Shown: positions 46,700 through 57,931 of the stretch, piece after piece | How the letters are laid out: each line of letters begins with the position of its first letter | How positions within the stretch are numbered: the stretch's first letter is position 1 | Origin: Erigeron canadensis | Taxonomy: Eukaryota; Streptophyta; Magnoliopsida; Asterales; Asteraceae | Assembly: GCF_010389155.1 (NCBI RefSeq) | Contig: NC_057769.1 | Coordinates: 21,948,735 to 22,012,734 of the forward strand | Length of the DNA: 64,000 bases | Reading direction: 5' to 3' | The notes under the pieces: model-generated | The model's input: the letters and a program-made list of their open reading frames with translations, nothing else | The model's database searches: none | Told to the model about the DNA's origin: nothing | Position numbers and translations under genes: made by a program

Positions 46700-47999
46700 T
46701 ATCCAAACGAAGATAGCCTTCGTTTGGACAAATTAATTTCTAACTATAAGAACGAAGATAACAGTTATCTTCGTAAGAACAAATCAAAGTTAGAAAATAT
46801 TCCAGATTTCAGCTAAGTTCCTGAAAATTTTTCAGATTTTCATCAAAGCGATCTTCCAAAACACGACCCTTCATCGCAATCTGTACATAGCAAAAACTCG
46901 TTAGAAAGCAACCTGTTCATGCCTTGTACTAAAAAGTGCTATCATCCAAATTCATCATCATAATGTAAGTATATAACCGAACATTATAATCTTGAATAAA
47001 AACCCATGGTTTAAACACTAACCGTCAACAAACCTGAAAATAATCAATTTATATATGAACCTCATTACCAATGACGATTATGACACCGAGAACTTCCTTT
47101 GATCATGGATATGCGTGATGGCAAACCATCTTGAAACACTTAAGTCCCATACTAGATGCCGTCTACAAAACTAACAAACAATGAATAATCCAACAAAAAT
47201 TCACTAAAGAACTTAGTAAAGTTTCCAAAAGTATGTCATAAATCACAGCATGAAATTCAAAGGAAACTAATATCAAATTTGATTATTTTCATTAAATACA
47301 TGAATCATAATGTAAATAACTACTCCAAAAGCAAGTTCATGTATTCATCCTTCACATGCTTAAATCTGCATCACAAATATTATCAATACACACCAAGGAT
47401 CTTATCGTCATGATATCATCCGTATAAATAACAATGTATTAACAGAAATCAGCACTCCAACTTTATCTTCTTAACCTGAACACTGCACACTTACTACAGA
47501 ACTCATTAACGCATTGAGAACAAAACAGTATAATGCAGAAAATTCAAGCTACAAACACACTCAATCAGGGTTAACAAATATGAAATAACTAAAAATCTAA
47601 CAAAAGATCAAGGGAGGTCATTTCTTGTCAAACCCTAAAATGTCACCAAGTTATTAATCAAATTCTTAACTTGTTACAAATTAAATTTGTGAGATTTCAA
47701 ATAACTTTGACATTTCACATAACACTTGAAAGATCATTTTCTAAACTTAAACAAATTAATGTCCATATTAGAAAATCTTCTTTGTAAACAAACCACACAA
47801 CTTCATTAAAAATCACATGAAGGAATTCAGCAAAACATATACTCAGAATTTGAATAGGATCTCTCGTGCAATAAGAACTTATAAAAATACTATTTTGACT
47901 CAATAAAAAGAAAAATAACTCAGAATAAAAATTGCAGAATAATAAACTAATCTAAATTCTAATTAACTTGACTTTATACATTATTCACATTATGCTTGA
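46700..47999 (-). other. Non-coding interior of the SIRE-type element
   Basis: No coding signal; AT-rich. Corresponds to the 7050-8040 spacer of the first SIRE-type element by position. Confidence 0.5.
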
Positions 48000-48330
48000 T
48001 TACTGCTGATTAGATCAGGTTAGCATGTTACATAAGCCTGCGGGTGAGAAATAATTCTCTTATTATAAGTTCTAAACAGTGACCCAACAGCGATTACCGG
48101 TATGTTTGTCCTCTTAAACACTCGGTACTTCTAGTTTCCTTTGAATATGACACTTTCGTATTACTTGAGCCAAGGACAGTCACCATGTAACCTAGTAAGT
48201 TACTCATGTCATACATTTAGTTTGCGAACTTATGTGACCCACAATCAGATATACTCCCATAATCGACACAAGCATTAAAATAACAAGTATTCAATATATA
48301 TTTGGAAACTTCCTTGAACAAACCATGAAA
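48000..48330 (-). promoter_or_regulatory. Conserved non-coding block (second copy)
   Basis: Its reverse complement matches 6720-7050, including GTGGGTCACATAAGTTCGCA, with an acceptor-like TTTCTCACCCGCAG at the same place. A further related stretch (TGGTCAAGGGCAGACACC) lies at 48409-48426. Confidence 0.6.
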
Positions 48331-48485
48331 CACTTTTTACATTTCATCACTGAAGCACTTTAGTATTTTGCGATTTACATTTATTTTGTAACACTTTCGG
48401 TCGTACCATGGTCAAGGGCAGACACCTTGCAACCTAAGTAGCCTAATATGTCACTTAATCACATTTACTTTCATTTGCATTAATT

Positions 48486-49124
48486 TAGCTACAGATCGCT
48501 CTTGAGATCGTCTATTGTTATATCGTGAGTGCGGAATCCTCACGAGATAACTAGTTTGATTAGTTATCGTGTATATCGCTAATTATCAAGTAAATAATCA
48601 GCCGTATGATGCTATATTCGTTTCTATAAGCTATAGAACAAACTTAGTCGCCTGGTGTATGTGTATGTCGAATGTGATATGTCAATTTAGGGTATTCATT
48701 CGTATATATATGTTTCAGATCGAAACTGGGCTTGTTGGGCTTTGTTCTTACGAACTTAGCAGCCCAGCCCATGTAACGAAGTTAATCTTCGTTTGTACCA
48801 AACGAATTTTATCTTCGTTTGCCTCTAACGAAGATATTCCTTATCTTCGTTATATCTTCGTTAGATGTAAGACTTGGTTATATTCCTAAATGTTTCATCA
48901 ACAAGGAATCCTAACACATATTATGTTTGTACTTGTATAACACACAACAAACATCATACATAACATATATATAACACCAAAACATGTAATCGATCATTAC
49001 CAAAACATAAAGTCCATAATCTATCAATTACATATATATAGATACGACATAAAGTAACATAATGTCTTAATCTAAAAGACAGATCAAATCTAAGTTGTTG
49101 TTGTCACATCAACGTGCATCAACA
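48486..49124 (-). repeat. 5' LTR of the gag-pol-less SIRE-type element, 3' end lost
   Basis: Matches 42149-42776 with few substitutions. The 14 terminal bases TGTGAGTCCCTCGA of the other LTR are absent and replaced by interior sequence. Confidence 0.85.
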
Positions 49125-49937
49125 AACTTAATCATGGTTTAGATTCTCGTTAGGTTCACTTTACCTAGTTAGTAGTGCTGTCGCTAGACTCACACTACCC
49201 ATTAAAACAAATTCTCGCTAGATTTCATTGTTTTAAGCATTATGACCTAAAGTTTGTGTTACTAATTCATCTTTTAATTACCTGGCTCTTAAGCCATGAC
49301 CAGATATAATTCCCTTCGGTGACCACAGTGCTCGTTTCCATGTCAAGGGATCGCGTCTGGTATTGTTAAGCTTCATGTTTAATTCATCCTAGTTACTATG
49401 GTTCTTGATCCCTCGGTTACAAGTGAATCACTTTTTACTTCTAGTTATAGACCGACTAGTTGTTTTCTGTCCTAGTATATTAGTCCTAGTGCATGATCAT
49501 AGACAATCATTAGAATTAAACTAATATGTTCAGATATAAAACCAATAGCAACATGACTTACTAATAAACATGTATCTACGATAAACAGTAAAGCATATTC
49601 CAACAGAATCTAAACAAACACAGTAAAACAATAAGCGTCTACATGATCACATTGATCCCAAACATGTATTCAGCCTACTAGCCTAGCATTATTAAAGGAA
49701 TAACAAAGTCTGAGAAGATAAAAGACATAGTTCAATAACAAAGAGTAAATAAAGATGAAAGATCTAGACCAAGAGTGAAGATCGGAAGGTGTTTAGATGC
49801 TCCAAAACCTTCTTGGAATCTGCAATTTCGATCTAGGGTTATTCCTGGGCGGTAGGGCTGCTGAATCGGCTCTCTCTTAGGGTTTTGAGGGTTAGTTCGA
49901 CTTAACAAGGGGTTTAAGTCGGTTTCAGATCTGGGCC

Positions 49938-50068
49938 GACCAGCGGCGCTGGTGGGCTGACCAGCGGCGCTGGTCAGGGGCTTCCGTAGGCTAGCGGCAC
50001 TGGTTGGCTGGGGAGCGGACGCTGGTGAGTACCAACAGCGCTGGTTAGGTGGCCAGCGGCCGCTGGTG
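49938..50068. repeat. Palindromic CAGCGGCGCTG cluster (second LTR copy)
   Basis: Six to seven copies, including two adjacent GACCAGCGGCGCTGGT. The number and variants differ from the 37622 cluster in the paired LTR. Confidence 0.88.
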
Positions 50069-51107
50069 GCTGCTGTCTTGCACTTGTGTCTTCGTTTGGC
50101 TCCCGAACCACTTCCTTGTGTCTTGTAACTTCATAGGCTTCCTTCTTGAGTCACATGATGTCATTTACCCTTTCTCGCATCTTCTGGGAACCTGCATAAT
50201 CACATCATTCATTAAGTACCAATAGTTTCGGAATAATAACTCATTTAAGCATAAAAATGAAGCCTTTCTTTAGGGGTTTTTATCACAAAATGAACGCTCA
50301 TCACCCTCGTCAGTTGATTTTTAAAATGAAACTAAAATGAAAACTAAACAAACTTGAAAAAATTTATCAGAAACAATAATATTAAAAGTTCATCTATTTC
50401 GACTTATATCAAATTCAGGTTGCACTTTAATTGAAAGACCAATTCAAATATGACTACTTATAATCGAGAATCAAACAAAGACTCACTCCGTACCCGTCAA
50501 GTTCGTTACTTTATTTTAATCCCGTTAATTATCTAGATCGATTACTCAAGACCAGTACCCCAAGACGCCTCTTATAACTTCACTAATTAACTAATTAATT
50601 TGTTTATTAAGATAACAATTATGCCTATTGATTGTACCCAACCATTAATCCGTTAATTCTTATTATCAAATGATTCCCTTTCAACCATACCCATCATAGA
50701 AGCAATTACTTATACCTAAGTAATCAAAATATCTCTTACCCAACCCAGGTTACCACTGAGATTAAGCAAGATATACCCGAAATCAGAAGATAAATGATAA
50801 AGAATTAATAAGTTAAGATCACGACATAACGTTAAAACAAATTGTCTTGTAATACTATAAATAATGCAACCATCATTCAATAATACACAAACTCATCCTT
50901 CAACCTTCTATATGCATCCAGAAGTCGTCTAAAAGCCATTTCTAATCATTTTGCACTCCTTGAACCTGAATCACACAAACACTATGAAAGTATCGAATAT
51001 TCGTGCATTTAACTAAAAATTAACTCTAAAAACGGCTTATTAACGATGTGGAGATATGTATAGTTATGGACTCATCAAGCTATTATGGCAATGCTCCGTG
51101 ATGAAGT

Positions 51108-51739
51108 TGTTGGTGTATGTCACCCTTCGTGACGGAACACGACCTTCGTGACAGAGCCGACCCTGCGTGACAAAAGTATCTGCTGTAAGCCTTATCTAAA
51201 TACGGAAGAGATTATCTCCTAAAATTAATGAAATTTGCTCTTATCTCGTCCTAAATACCAGATCTGGCATATAATTAAGAATATTCTCTAAAACCCTAAA
51301 CTTATTCTCCAAGATTTCTATCCCTATATATATGGATGAACCTAAACCTAAATTCTCATTCTTCTCCTCTCCAGAAAACACACACACATATCTGGACGTC
51401 CTCTTCTCTCTATAAGAGATGCTCCAGCAACCTACAATAATATCCTCACATATCAGCAACATGCGGCAGGACGATGACTCTCCGTCCCGAAGCCTCCCTC
51501 AAACTACAATGATTAAGAAAAAGCATCCTTGGATATCAGATATGATAATATCCTTCCATGAGCACTCTAAACACAATCAACCAGATCCATAATCATTGGC
51601 ACGATCTCAATTGGCCATATATCAATCATATTCGATTGGCGTAAAGAGATTCACTCTACCTTCGGGGAATCGCCAACAAACAACCAAAAACACCCATCAT
51701 CCCTTCTTCAAAACCTAATCTCGGTTTGCTGTACAATCA
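51108..51739 (+). repeat. 5' LTR of the Tat-like element at 51108
   Basis: Opens with TGACGGAACACGACCTTCGT motifs; TATATATATGG at about 51333 may be the TATA region. Confidence 0.92.
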
Positions 51740-51741
51740 TT

Positions 51742-51758
51742 TGGCGCCATCCGTGGGA
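51742..51758 (+). other. Primer-binding site
   Basis: TGGCGCCATCCGTGGGA begins two bases after the LTR, resembling TGGCGCCGTCTGTGGGA sites of Tat-type elements. The tRNA is not certain. Confidence 0.75.
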
Positions 51759-53430
51759 CCTTAACTTTCAAATCCCATATCCAATTTCTCAAAATAACTA
51801 TGATAACGTGCGTCGAACCAGACTTATTAAAGATGGGAGATGTACCCAAAACAATACATGTCATGTGCCTCCATGTGACTTAGCACAACCTCTAGATCTG
51901 AAGATCTCCCCCCTGTGTGGAGATCCCCTTTTAAAAAATATATATATATATCCACTGCGTTACGCGGCCTCTCTATTTCGAGGCCCCTATGTTCTCAAAA
52001 GATTTATCCGCTATGTCACGCAGCCATCAAATCTGAAGATCTTTTCCCAGTTTGGAGATCTCTTTCTTAATAAATATCTTTCCTGCAACACGTAGCCATC
52101 AGATCTAAAGATCTCTTTCCAGTTTGAAGATTCTTTTCTTATGAAACATCTCTGCTGCGACTCAAAGCCTCTAGATTTGAAGATCATCTTGATGTTAAAG
52201 GACCTAGTTGTTAAAGGACCTATCGCAGTAGCTCGCTACAACGCGAAGGCTTCTACGTAACGAAGGATTCTCCGTAACGAAGGCTCCTGAAGGCTCCAGA
52301 TTTGAAGATCATCTCGATGTTAAGGACCTGGTTGTTAAAGGGCCTATCACAGTAGGTCGCTATGACACGAAGGTTTCTCCGTAACGACGACGCTCTGTAG
52401 CGAAGGCTATAATCTAATGATTTGATTCAAAAATATTATTACTATTTGGACACCCCCATTCTGTTGATAGATCTATTGCCCCACGTGGCCTCCATATTTG
52501 AAGAGCTTTTTTGGGACATCTCATCGATGCCCTCATGCAACCCCGAGTTAAGAAAATATTCCAAGCTATACTTAGCACTCCACATGATTAAACCTCTAAA
52601 CCAAGCATTCACAACCTTGATACTTCTTATGACAATCGGGTCATGGTGATATATCCCCATGACAGATAAAGGTCCGACACTACGCATCATCACGAACCGG
52701 TTACGCCACGAAGCGCGTGGGTTACGAAGACTCACATCATTATTACACGGCCTCATTGACGAGCTATGTTACAGAGGGTAATCAATTGGAACTACGTCTC
52801 CTATAAAGGCTAGCCGAAATAAGGTCTGAATATTCATATCAAGATCTGACTTTTCCCTACAAAAGAAGAGGCTAAATCTCCATAGGTAGAGTATAAAAAT
52901 ATCATGATTAACGAGGAATGTTTGCCACACATCTTGAAGATCTTTCCACTGCCATACACAACCTCTAGATTGAAGGACCTCTTTAAATGCTATATAATAG
53001 CCTCAGACCCGACGGCTCATCCACAGACCTTTCGAAGCTCAAGTCCGAAGGCCCATCCAAAAACATTATATAGCCTCGTGTTCGAAGGACCATTCACAGA
53101 CCTTGCGAAGAAGACCCCATAAATCTTACAAAGCTCATATCCGAAGGTCGAGCCGCAAATTAGGTCCCACAGACCTTACATAGCCTCAGGTCCGAAGGCC
53201 CACCCTTATACCTTATATAGAATTATGTCCGAAGGCCCATTCGTAGCTCAGATCCCGCAGATCCTCCAAAACTCAGATCCAAAGGTCCAGAAACAGTTTA
53301 GGCCTTGCAAAGTTTTCGAAGCTCAGATCCTGAAGGCCAATCCACATGCCTTCCGTAACTCAAGGTCTAAAGGTTCCCTAAAACCTTCAGACACCCCTTA
53401 AAGATTTTCACCAGCTTAGAGCTCGGAAAT
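51759..53430 (+). repeat. Degenerate tandem repeats, no coding
   Basis: A roughly 125-bp unit is duplicated (52173-52297 and 52298-52415, AGATTTGAAGATCATCT). From about 52980 to 53390 a shorter unit with GCTCAGRTCCGAAGGCCCA repeats irregularly. Gag would be expected here but is not recognisable. Confidence 0.6.
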
Positions 53431-53534
53431 CGAATGTATTTCACAAGAAGAATCCGACTACGTAACTCCGATTTTCAATCGTACAAAGGAGATCCGATTC
53501 TATGGATAACCTCCAGCACTAGGAACCGTTATCC

Positions 53535-54270
53535 ACACTACCCAAAAGGAGAAAACGCTTGTACTAGCCTTTCCAAAGAAGGTGCAAATATTCAGGAGAA
53601 CCGCAAGGATGAATCTTGGCATACCAAGGAAACACCTCAGTTTTAGCCATAAAAAACCACGAGGAAAAGATGCTCAAAGGTACGAAACTTTCATCACATA
53701 ATTATACACATACCACCTATGGTACATAGTCTCTAAACAAGTCGTATTACGAAGAGGTGAGTAGACGAACTCCCCTTGGTCCTCTGAGCAAACAAAATAA
53801 CTCCGAAACGAAGCATCACCGTTCAGACAAGCCTTCGGTACCGAAGTCATGGTACTAGCAGAATTCCAAATATCGACACATAGAATGTTAAATACTAAAG
53901 GAAACTTGGAGGAACCCATAGTTGACTTGGAATTATCAGAAGAATGAAGAGAAAATGCACTCATTGGAGAATTAATGTTCGAAAAGAAAGCCGAAGGAGG
54001 CTACAACAAAAGAATCAATCCTACTTCATTCAAAATCGGCGACTATGTACTTTGGCTAAACAGCACCAGCATTACGTAATATCAATGAAAGCTGGACTGA
54101 CATGGGAAGGCCCACACATACTCCGAAACCGCCTGCGGCAACGAAGCGTACTAGTTAAAAATCCCCGAAAGGGTCCGGTTGATAAAGACCTGGAATCAAT
54201 CTTTTATAAAGGATTGAATTTGCAGAAGTTCCATAAAAACTCTATGATGATATACCCTCCTAGCGGTATG
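53535..54270 (+). pseudogene. RNase H and integrase relics of Tat-like pol
   Basis: EKTLVLAFPKKVQIFRR (about 53546-53596) resembles the RNase H motif EKLxLALVxAxRxLRxYF. ELPLVL-stop-A (about 53767) and SPFRQAFGTEVMVLAEFQIS (53816-53875) match the end of the integrase core. ENALIGELMFEKKAEGGYNKRINPTSFKIGDYV and GPVDKDLE...LNLQKFH match the integrase C-terminus. Stops and frameshifts separate these pieces. The integrase DDE residues and the RT were not found. Confidence 0.7.
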
Positions 54271-54345
54271 CAGGCCCTGTCACACGAAAGCACAGTAAGA
54301 GGTTACGACATGAAGGTTGTCTGTAACGCAGGATTCCGCAGATGA

Positions 54346-56318
54346 TGAAGGAGGTAAGAATTGTTCCCCTATAAACTCGGGATTTGATCATATCACTTAA
54401 GTCTAGTAAGAAGGAAAGAATCCTCATGGACTTTTATAGCCTAAGACTTAGGGAAACCCTAAAATGGCTTAACGTTTCCTCCAAAATAAATTCTCTCTAT
54501 AAGAGAGAATCCTAAATACCTCTCAAGGCATTCATAAAGGCTATTTGCCTCAGTTATTCAATATAAGCAAAAAGTCCCACGGGGACAATGCATTATTCAA
54601 AAGACTAATTGTCTCAATATAAATAGAGGGTCGCCACCTCAATAAATAAAGGGAACAAGCTGACAGGGACGCCTGAGCAGACACCCTAATGTACACGCAA
54701 ACGTCCGTAAAAAGACAGCTCCTAAGCTGCAATATTTTGAAACATTCGACATATAAAAGATTGAATATATAGGAAAAAAGCCGAAGAACAAAGTACCGGG
54801 ATTTCACACGCAATAATGCGAAGGCCCAGGATCAGGTATACCATTAACAAATTTACTATTATAGACAGCTAATTTCAAGATAACATACTCTGGAGACCCT
54901 TCGAGACGAAGCAGGTTCAGGAGCGTAGAGCACAGAGCAATTAACTTCACAATCTTGGGATCGCTGGCAAGAGTCTCACAAACATATGACACAAGTCTAG
55001 TATAATAAATGAGCAATTACGAGTCCTTAAGACTGCGTGACAGAAGTATGCCACGCCAAAGGCTTTGCAACGAGGAGTATTCCACCCCCAAGGGCTTCGC
55101 AACGAAAAGTATGCCATTGCAAAAAGCTTCACATCGAAGAGTGCATCAGTGCCAAAGACTATGTAACAAAGACCGTGCTTCAAAGCATCATCGAGGGAGG
55201 AAAACAGCTGACCCTCAGAGCCTATGGAATGGTGCACAATTATCATACTACATAGATATTCATAGCTTATAAAGCCGGCAAAAAACCACATTTTCATCGT
55301 AATAGAAGATCTCAGGAAGAAAGTCTAAAGAATATCTCATTGATTACTGGTAGCCTCTACTTAAAAGAACAAAACCCTAAGAAGCAATCGACACCCCTTG
55401 AAAATCACTATAAACCTATCCGTCGTAGATACCAGCCAAATTTACGTGCTTGCGAATAGGAATAGAGCGTCGTGAAAGATGAGACGCCTTGGTCCTATTT
55501 TGGCACAAACCCTGTAATGTTAAAAAAAGGAAATGGCGCTAGAAGATGTGTGTTTATTTTACTAATATGAACAAAGCATGCCCCAAAGATCGTTATCCCT
55601 AGCCAGAGATATATCGAAAAGTAAAATCCTCGACAGAACACCAGCTGAAATGATTTCTAGGTGCATATCAAGATCAGAAGTAAAAGGATCTATTATTAAC
55701 AAAAGATGTTGTCCGGGCTAAAAAGGATCTGCGTATCGGTGTCTGGTGGACAAAGCATTTGCCACACAGATTGGCAGAAACTTGGAGATCTACTTGAATG
55801 ACATTGTAGGGACGAAGAAAACCTCTTATAAAATAGTTGGGAGACCTTCGGAAACCTCCGAACAATAAACCCAATCCGAATAAATGCTCATTCGGAGTGA
55901 AGGAAGGAAAATTCCCCGTGCCCCCAGCCGTATAGGGTATTATAATAACAATAAAGGGATACGCTCTAATCCCTCGAGGATTGACAAATTAAAACAGGTC
56001 TCCCCATCAAAGATAACAAAAGAAGTCAATAGCTTAAATGGAGAAGGTAAGTTATTTCGAAGAAGAAGACTTACAAAACATTAAAAATCGAAGACAGCAG
56101 CAGTTGGAGCAGATTAAATAAAAGAAAAAAGCAGAAATGTGATAGAAGAGTTAATGTGGCCAGCGAAAGCCCAACACAGTGATTTACAAAAATCACCTTG
56201 TACCAGGGGGCTTGATGATATACCCTCCCAGCGGTACGAAACACTCGTCGTACGAAGGAAGCATTAATTTGATTTTTCAGAGTTTAACATAACGACCTTT
56301 GCTGCTCCTCATATTAAA
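54346..56318 (+). other. Non-coding 3' interior of the Tat-like element
   Basis: No coding signal. Repeated phrases such as GATATACCCTCCYAGCGGTA (54250, 56217), GAAGGCTTYGYAACGA and ATGCCAYKSCAAARGCTT occur here. Confidence 0.55.
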
Positions 56319-56328
56319 CTGGGGGGCT
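56319..56328 (+). other. Polypurine tract
   Basis: CTGGGGGGCT directly precedes the 3' LTR at 56329. Confidence 0.7.
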
Positions 56329-56972
56329 TGTTGGTGTATGTCACCCTTCGTGACGGAACACGACCTTCGTAACAGAGCCGACCCTGCGTGACGAAAGTAT
56401 CCGCTGTAAGCCTTATCTAAATATGGAAGAGATTATCTCAATCTCTCCCTCCTAAAATTAAAGAAATTTGCTCTTATCTCGTCCTAAATACCAGATCTGG
56501 CATATTATTAAGAATATTCTCTAAAACCCTAAACTTATTCTTCAAGATTTCTATCCCTATATATATGGATGAACCTAAACCTAAATTCTCATTCTTCTCC
56601 TCTCCAGAAAACACACACACATATCTGGACGTCCTCTTCTCTCTATAAGAGATGCTCCAGCAACCTACAATAATATCCTCACATATCAGCAACATGCGGC
56701 GGGACGATGACTCTTCGTCCCGAAGCCTCCCACAGCCTACAATGATTAAGAAAAAGTATCCTTGGATATCAGATATGATAATATCCTTCCATGAGCATTC
56801 TAAACACAATCAACCAGATCCATAATCATTGGCACGATCTCAATTGGCCATATATCAATCATATTCGATTGGCGTAAAGAGATTCACTCTACCTTCGGGG
56901 AATCGCCAACAAACAACCAAAAATACCCATCATCCCCTCTTCAAAACCTAATCTCGGTTTGGTGTACAATCA
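56329..56972 (+). repeat. 3' LTR of the Tat-like element
   Basis: Nearly identical to 51108-51739, with a 13-bp extra CTCCCTCC-containing stretch near 56442. Confidence 0.92.
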
Positions 56973-57430
56973 GAAGTGTTCCCGTCTAAGGACCCCTGTT
57001 GTGTAGTACTCCCAAGCATATATTTCGATATTAGATCGTAGCAGTTTTGGAGCCTGCTTTTGTTATCATCGGATAATTATCTTTCGAAGATTATCAGTTG
57101 ATCTAGGAAGGCTGACTTACCAGTAACTTACCACATGAACCTGTTTGCATTGGCCAGTTCATATGTGAACAGTTGGTTCCCACCGCAGCTATTACAAAAT
57201 CAAGCATGTTGTATGGGGAAGGAAGCGGACTAATTATATGAAATCAAGTGTTTCTATCCTTTGATACGACAAGCTCCAACACTGATATCTAGATTTTTTA
57301 TTTTTTTTTGTACATAGGAACCATTTTTTTTTATTTTTAAACTGGCCTCCTAAACTTTTTTAAAACCAGTTTTATCAAATTTTTTCAAAAATGGTCTTTA
57401 TTCGGGGTAAGGCTGGCAATTTTGACACAG

Positions 57431-57570
57431 AACCTGTTAACACGACACGACACGACCTGTTATTAATAGGTTTCGTGTTTGACCTTAACAGGTTTCGTGT
57501 CTTAACATGTCCGGACCTGTTAAGACCTGTTAAGATTGGTGTCTTAACAGATCCGGACCTGTTAAGACAT
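57431..57570. repeat. Irregular CCTGTTAAGAC repeats
   Basis: At least six copies of ACCTGTTAAGA or its complement TCTTAACAG(G) and an ACACGACACGACACGACC stretch within 140 bp. Confidence 0.7.
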
Positions 57571-57844
57571 GTTAAGATTATACATATATATAAAATACCA
57601 AGAATTGATATTATGATTTGATATATGATTTTTATAAGATAAGATGTTTATGAACTTTTATAATGTAAGGATTATTGTCGCTATATAATAGTTGGAATTT
57701 GTAAGAATTTTTGTATCCTTAAGGTTTTTTTTTCAATATTAGTCAAAAATTCTATAATATACATGTTAATAATCTACATTTATATTGTCGCCATATACAT
57801 GTTAACTCCTTAAATCAAGTACATTTATATTAATAATCTACATC

Positions 57845-57931
57845 ACTCGACGTCGCTTCCACCACCGACAGTCGTCCGTCATCATACCGTCGCCGCTACG
57901 ACCACCAGCGCATTGCTTGTACGATGCTAGT
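57845..57931 (+). mobile_element. Helitron 3' end fragment
   Basis: CACTCGACGTCGCTTCCACC and the sequence after it match 14830-14918, ending GATGCTAGT (CTAG 57927-57930). The 5' end was not identified. Confidence 0.45.

Larger units (their letters stand above)
42135..49124 (-). mobile_element. SIRE-type copia element lacking gag-pol
   Basis: Minus-strand element with perfect duplication AACTT (42130-42134 and 49125-49129). LTRs 42135-42776 and 48486-49124 are nearly identical. The interior has polypurine tract, extra frames B and A, a promoter-like region and the conserved non-coding block, but no gag, protease, integrase or RT. At 48486 the last 14 bp of the 5' LTR and the primer site are missing; the next sequence corresponds to about 6490 of the element at 1-13468, some 430 bp past pol. 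A deletion from the 5' LTR through pol explains this. Confidence 0.85.
36425..50303 (-). mobile_element. Tat/Athila-like non-autonomous element with gag only (TR-GAG-like)
   Basis: LTRs of 1582 bp (36425-38006) and about 1564 bp net (41745-50303, interrupted), TGATG...CATCA on the plus strand, perfect duplication CCCTC (36420-36424 and 50304-50308). The primer site matches tRNA-Asp (complement of 41721-41737, TGGCGCCGTTGTCGGGG). Beside the 3' LTR lies GCTTAAGTGTGGGGG, a well-known Athila/Tat motif. The 3.7-kb interior has only a gag-like frame and no pol. The two LTR copies differ little, so insertion was fairly recent. Confidence 0.88.
41745..50303 (-). repeat. 5' LTR of the Tat-like element, interrupted
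   Basis: Two parts, 41745-42134 and 49130-50303, separated by the SIRE-type element 42135-49124 and its duplication. Net about 1564 bp, nearly identical to 36425-38006. Confidence 0.92.
36233..51077 (-). mobile_element. Solo LTR F (about 961 bp net), outer layer of the nest
   Basis: Starts TGATGTGTGAAATC and ends GGACTCATCA, with perfect duplication AGCTA (36228-36232 and 51078-51082). Its two parts are 36233-36424 and 50309-51077. The left part has CGGGCATTGTACCCGTTCGC and CGAATCCACAGGGAATTTA, typical near Athila/Tat LTR ends. TGATG...CATCA ends match the inner element, so a Tat/Athila-type LTR in minus orientation is likely. Confidence 0.8.
51108..56972 (+). mobile_element. Decayed Tat-like gypsy element
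   Basis: LTRs 51108-51739 (632 bp) and 56329-56972 (644 bp) start TGTTGGTGTATGTC and end GTACAATCA, with perfect duplication GAAGT (51103-51107 and 56973-56977). A primer site TGGCGCCATCCGTGGGA follows the 5' LTR and a polypurine tract precedes the 3' LTR. The interior holds only degraded RNase H and integrase fragments and tandem repeats. The LTRs are similar while pol is badly broken, so it may have moved as a non-autonomous element. Confidence 0.88.

Noticed and set aside
51241..51462. Minus-strand frame repeated at 56474-56809
   Set aside because: LTR sequence of the Tat-like element read backwards.
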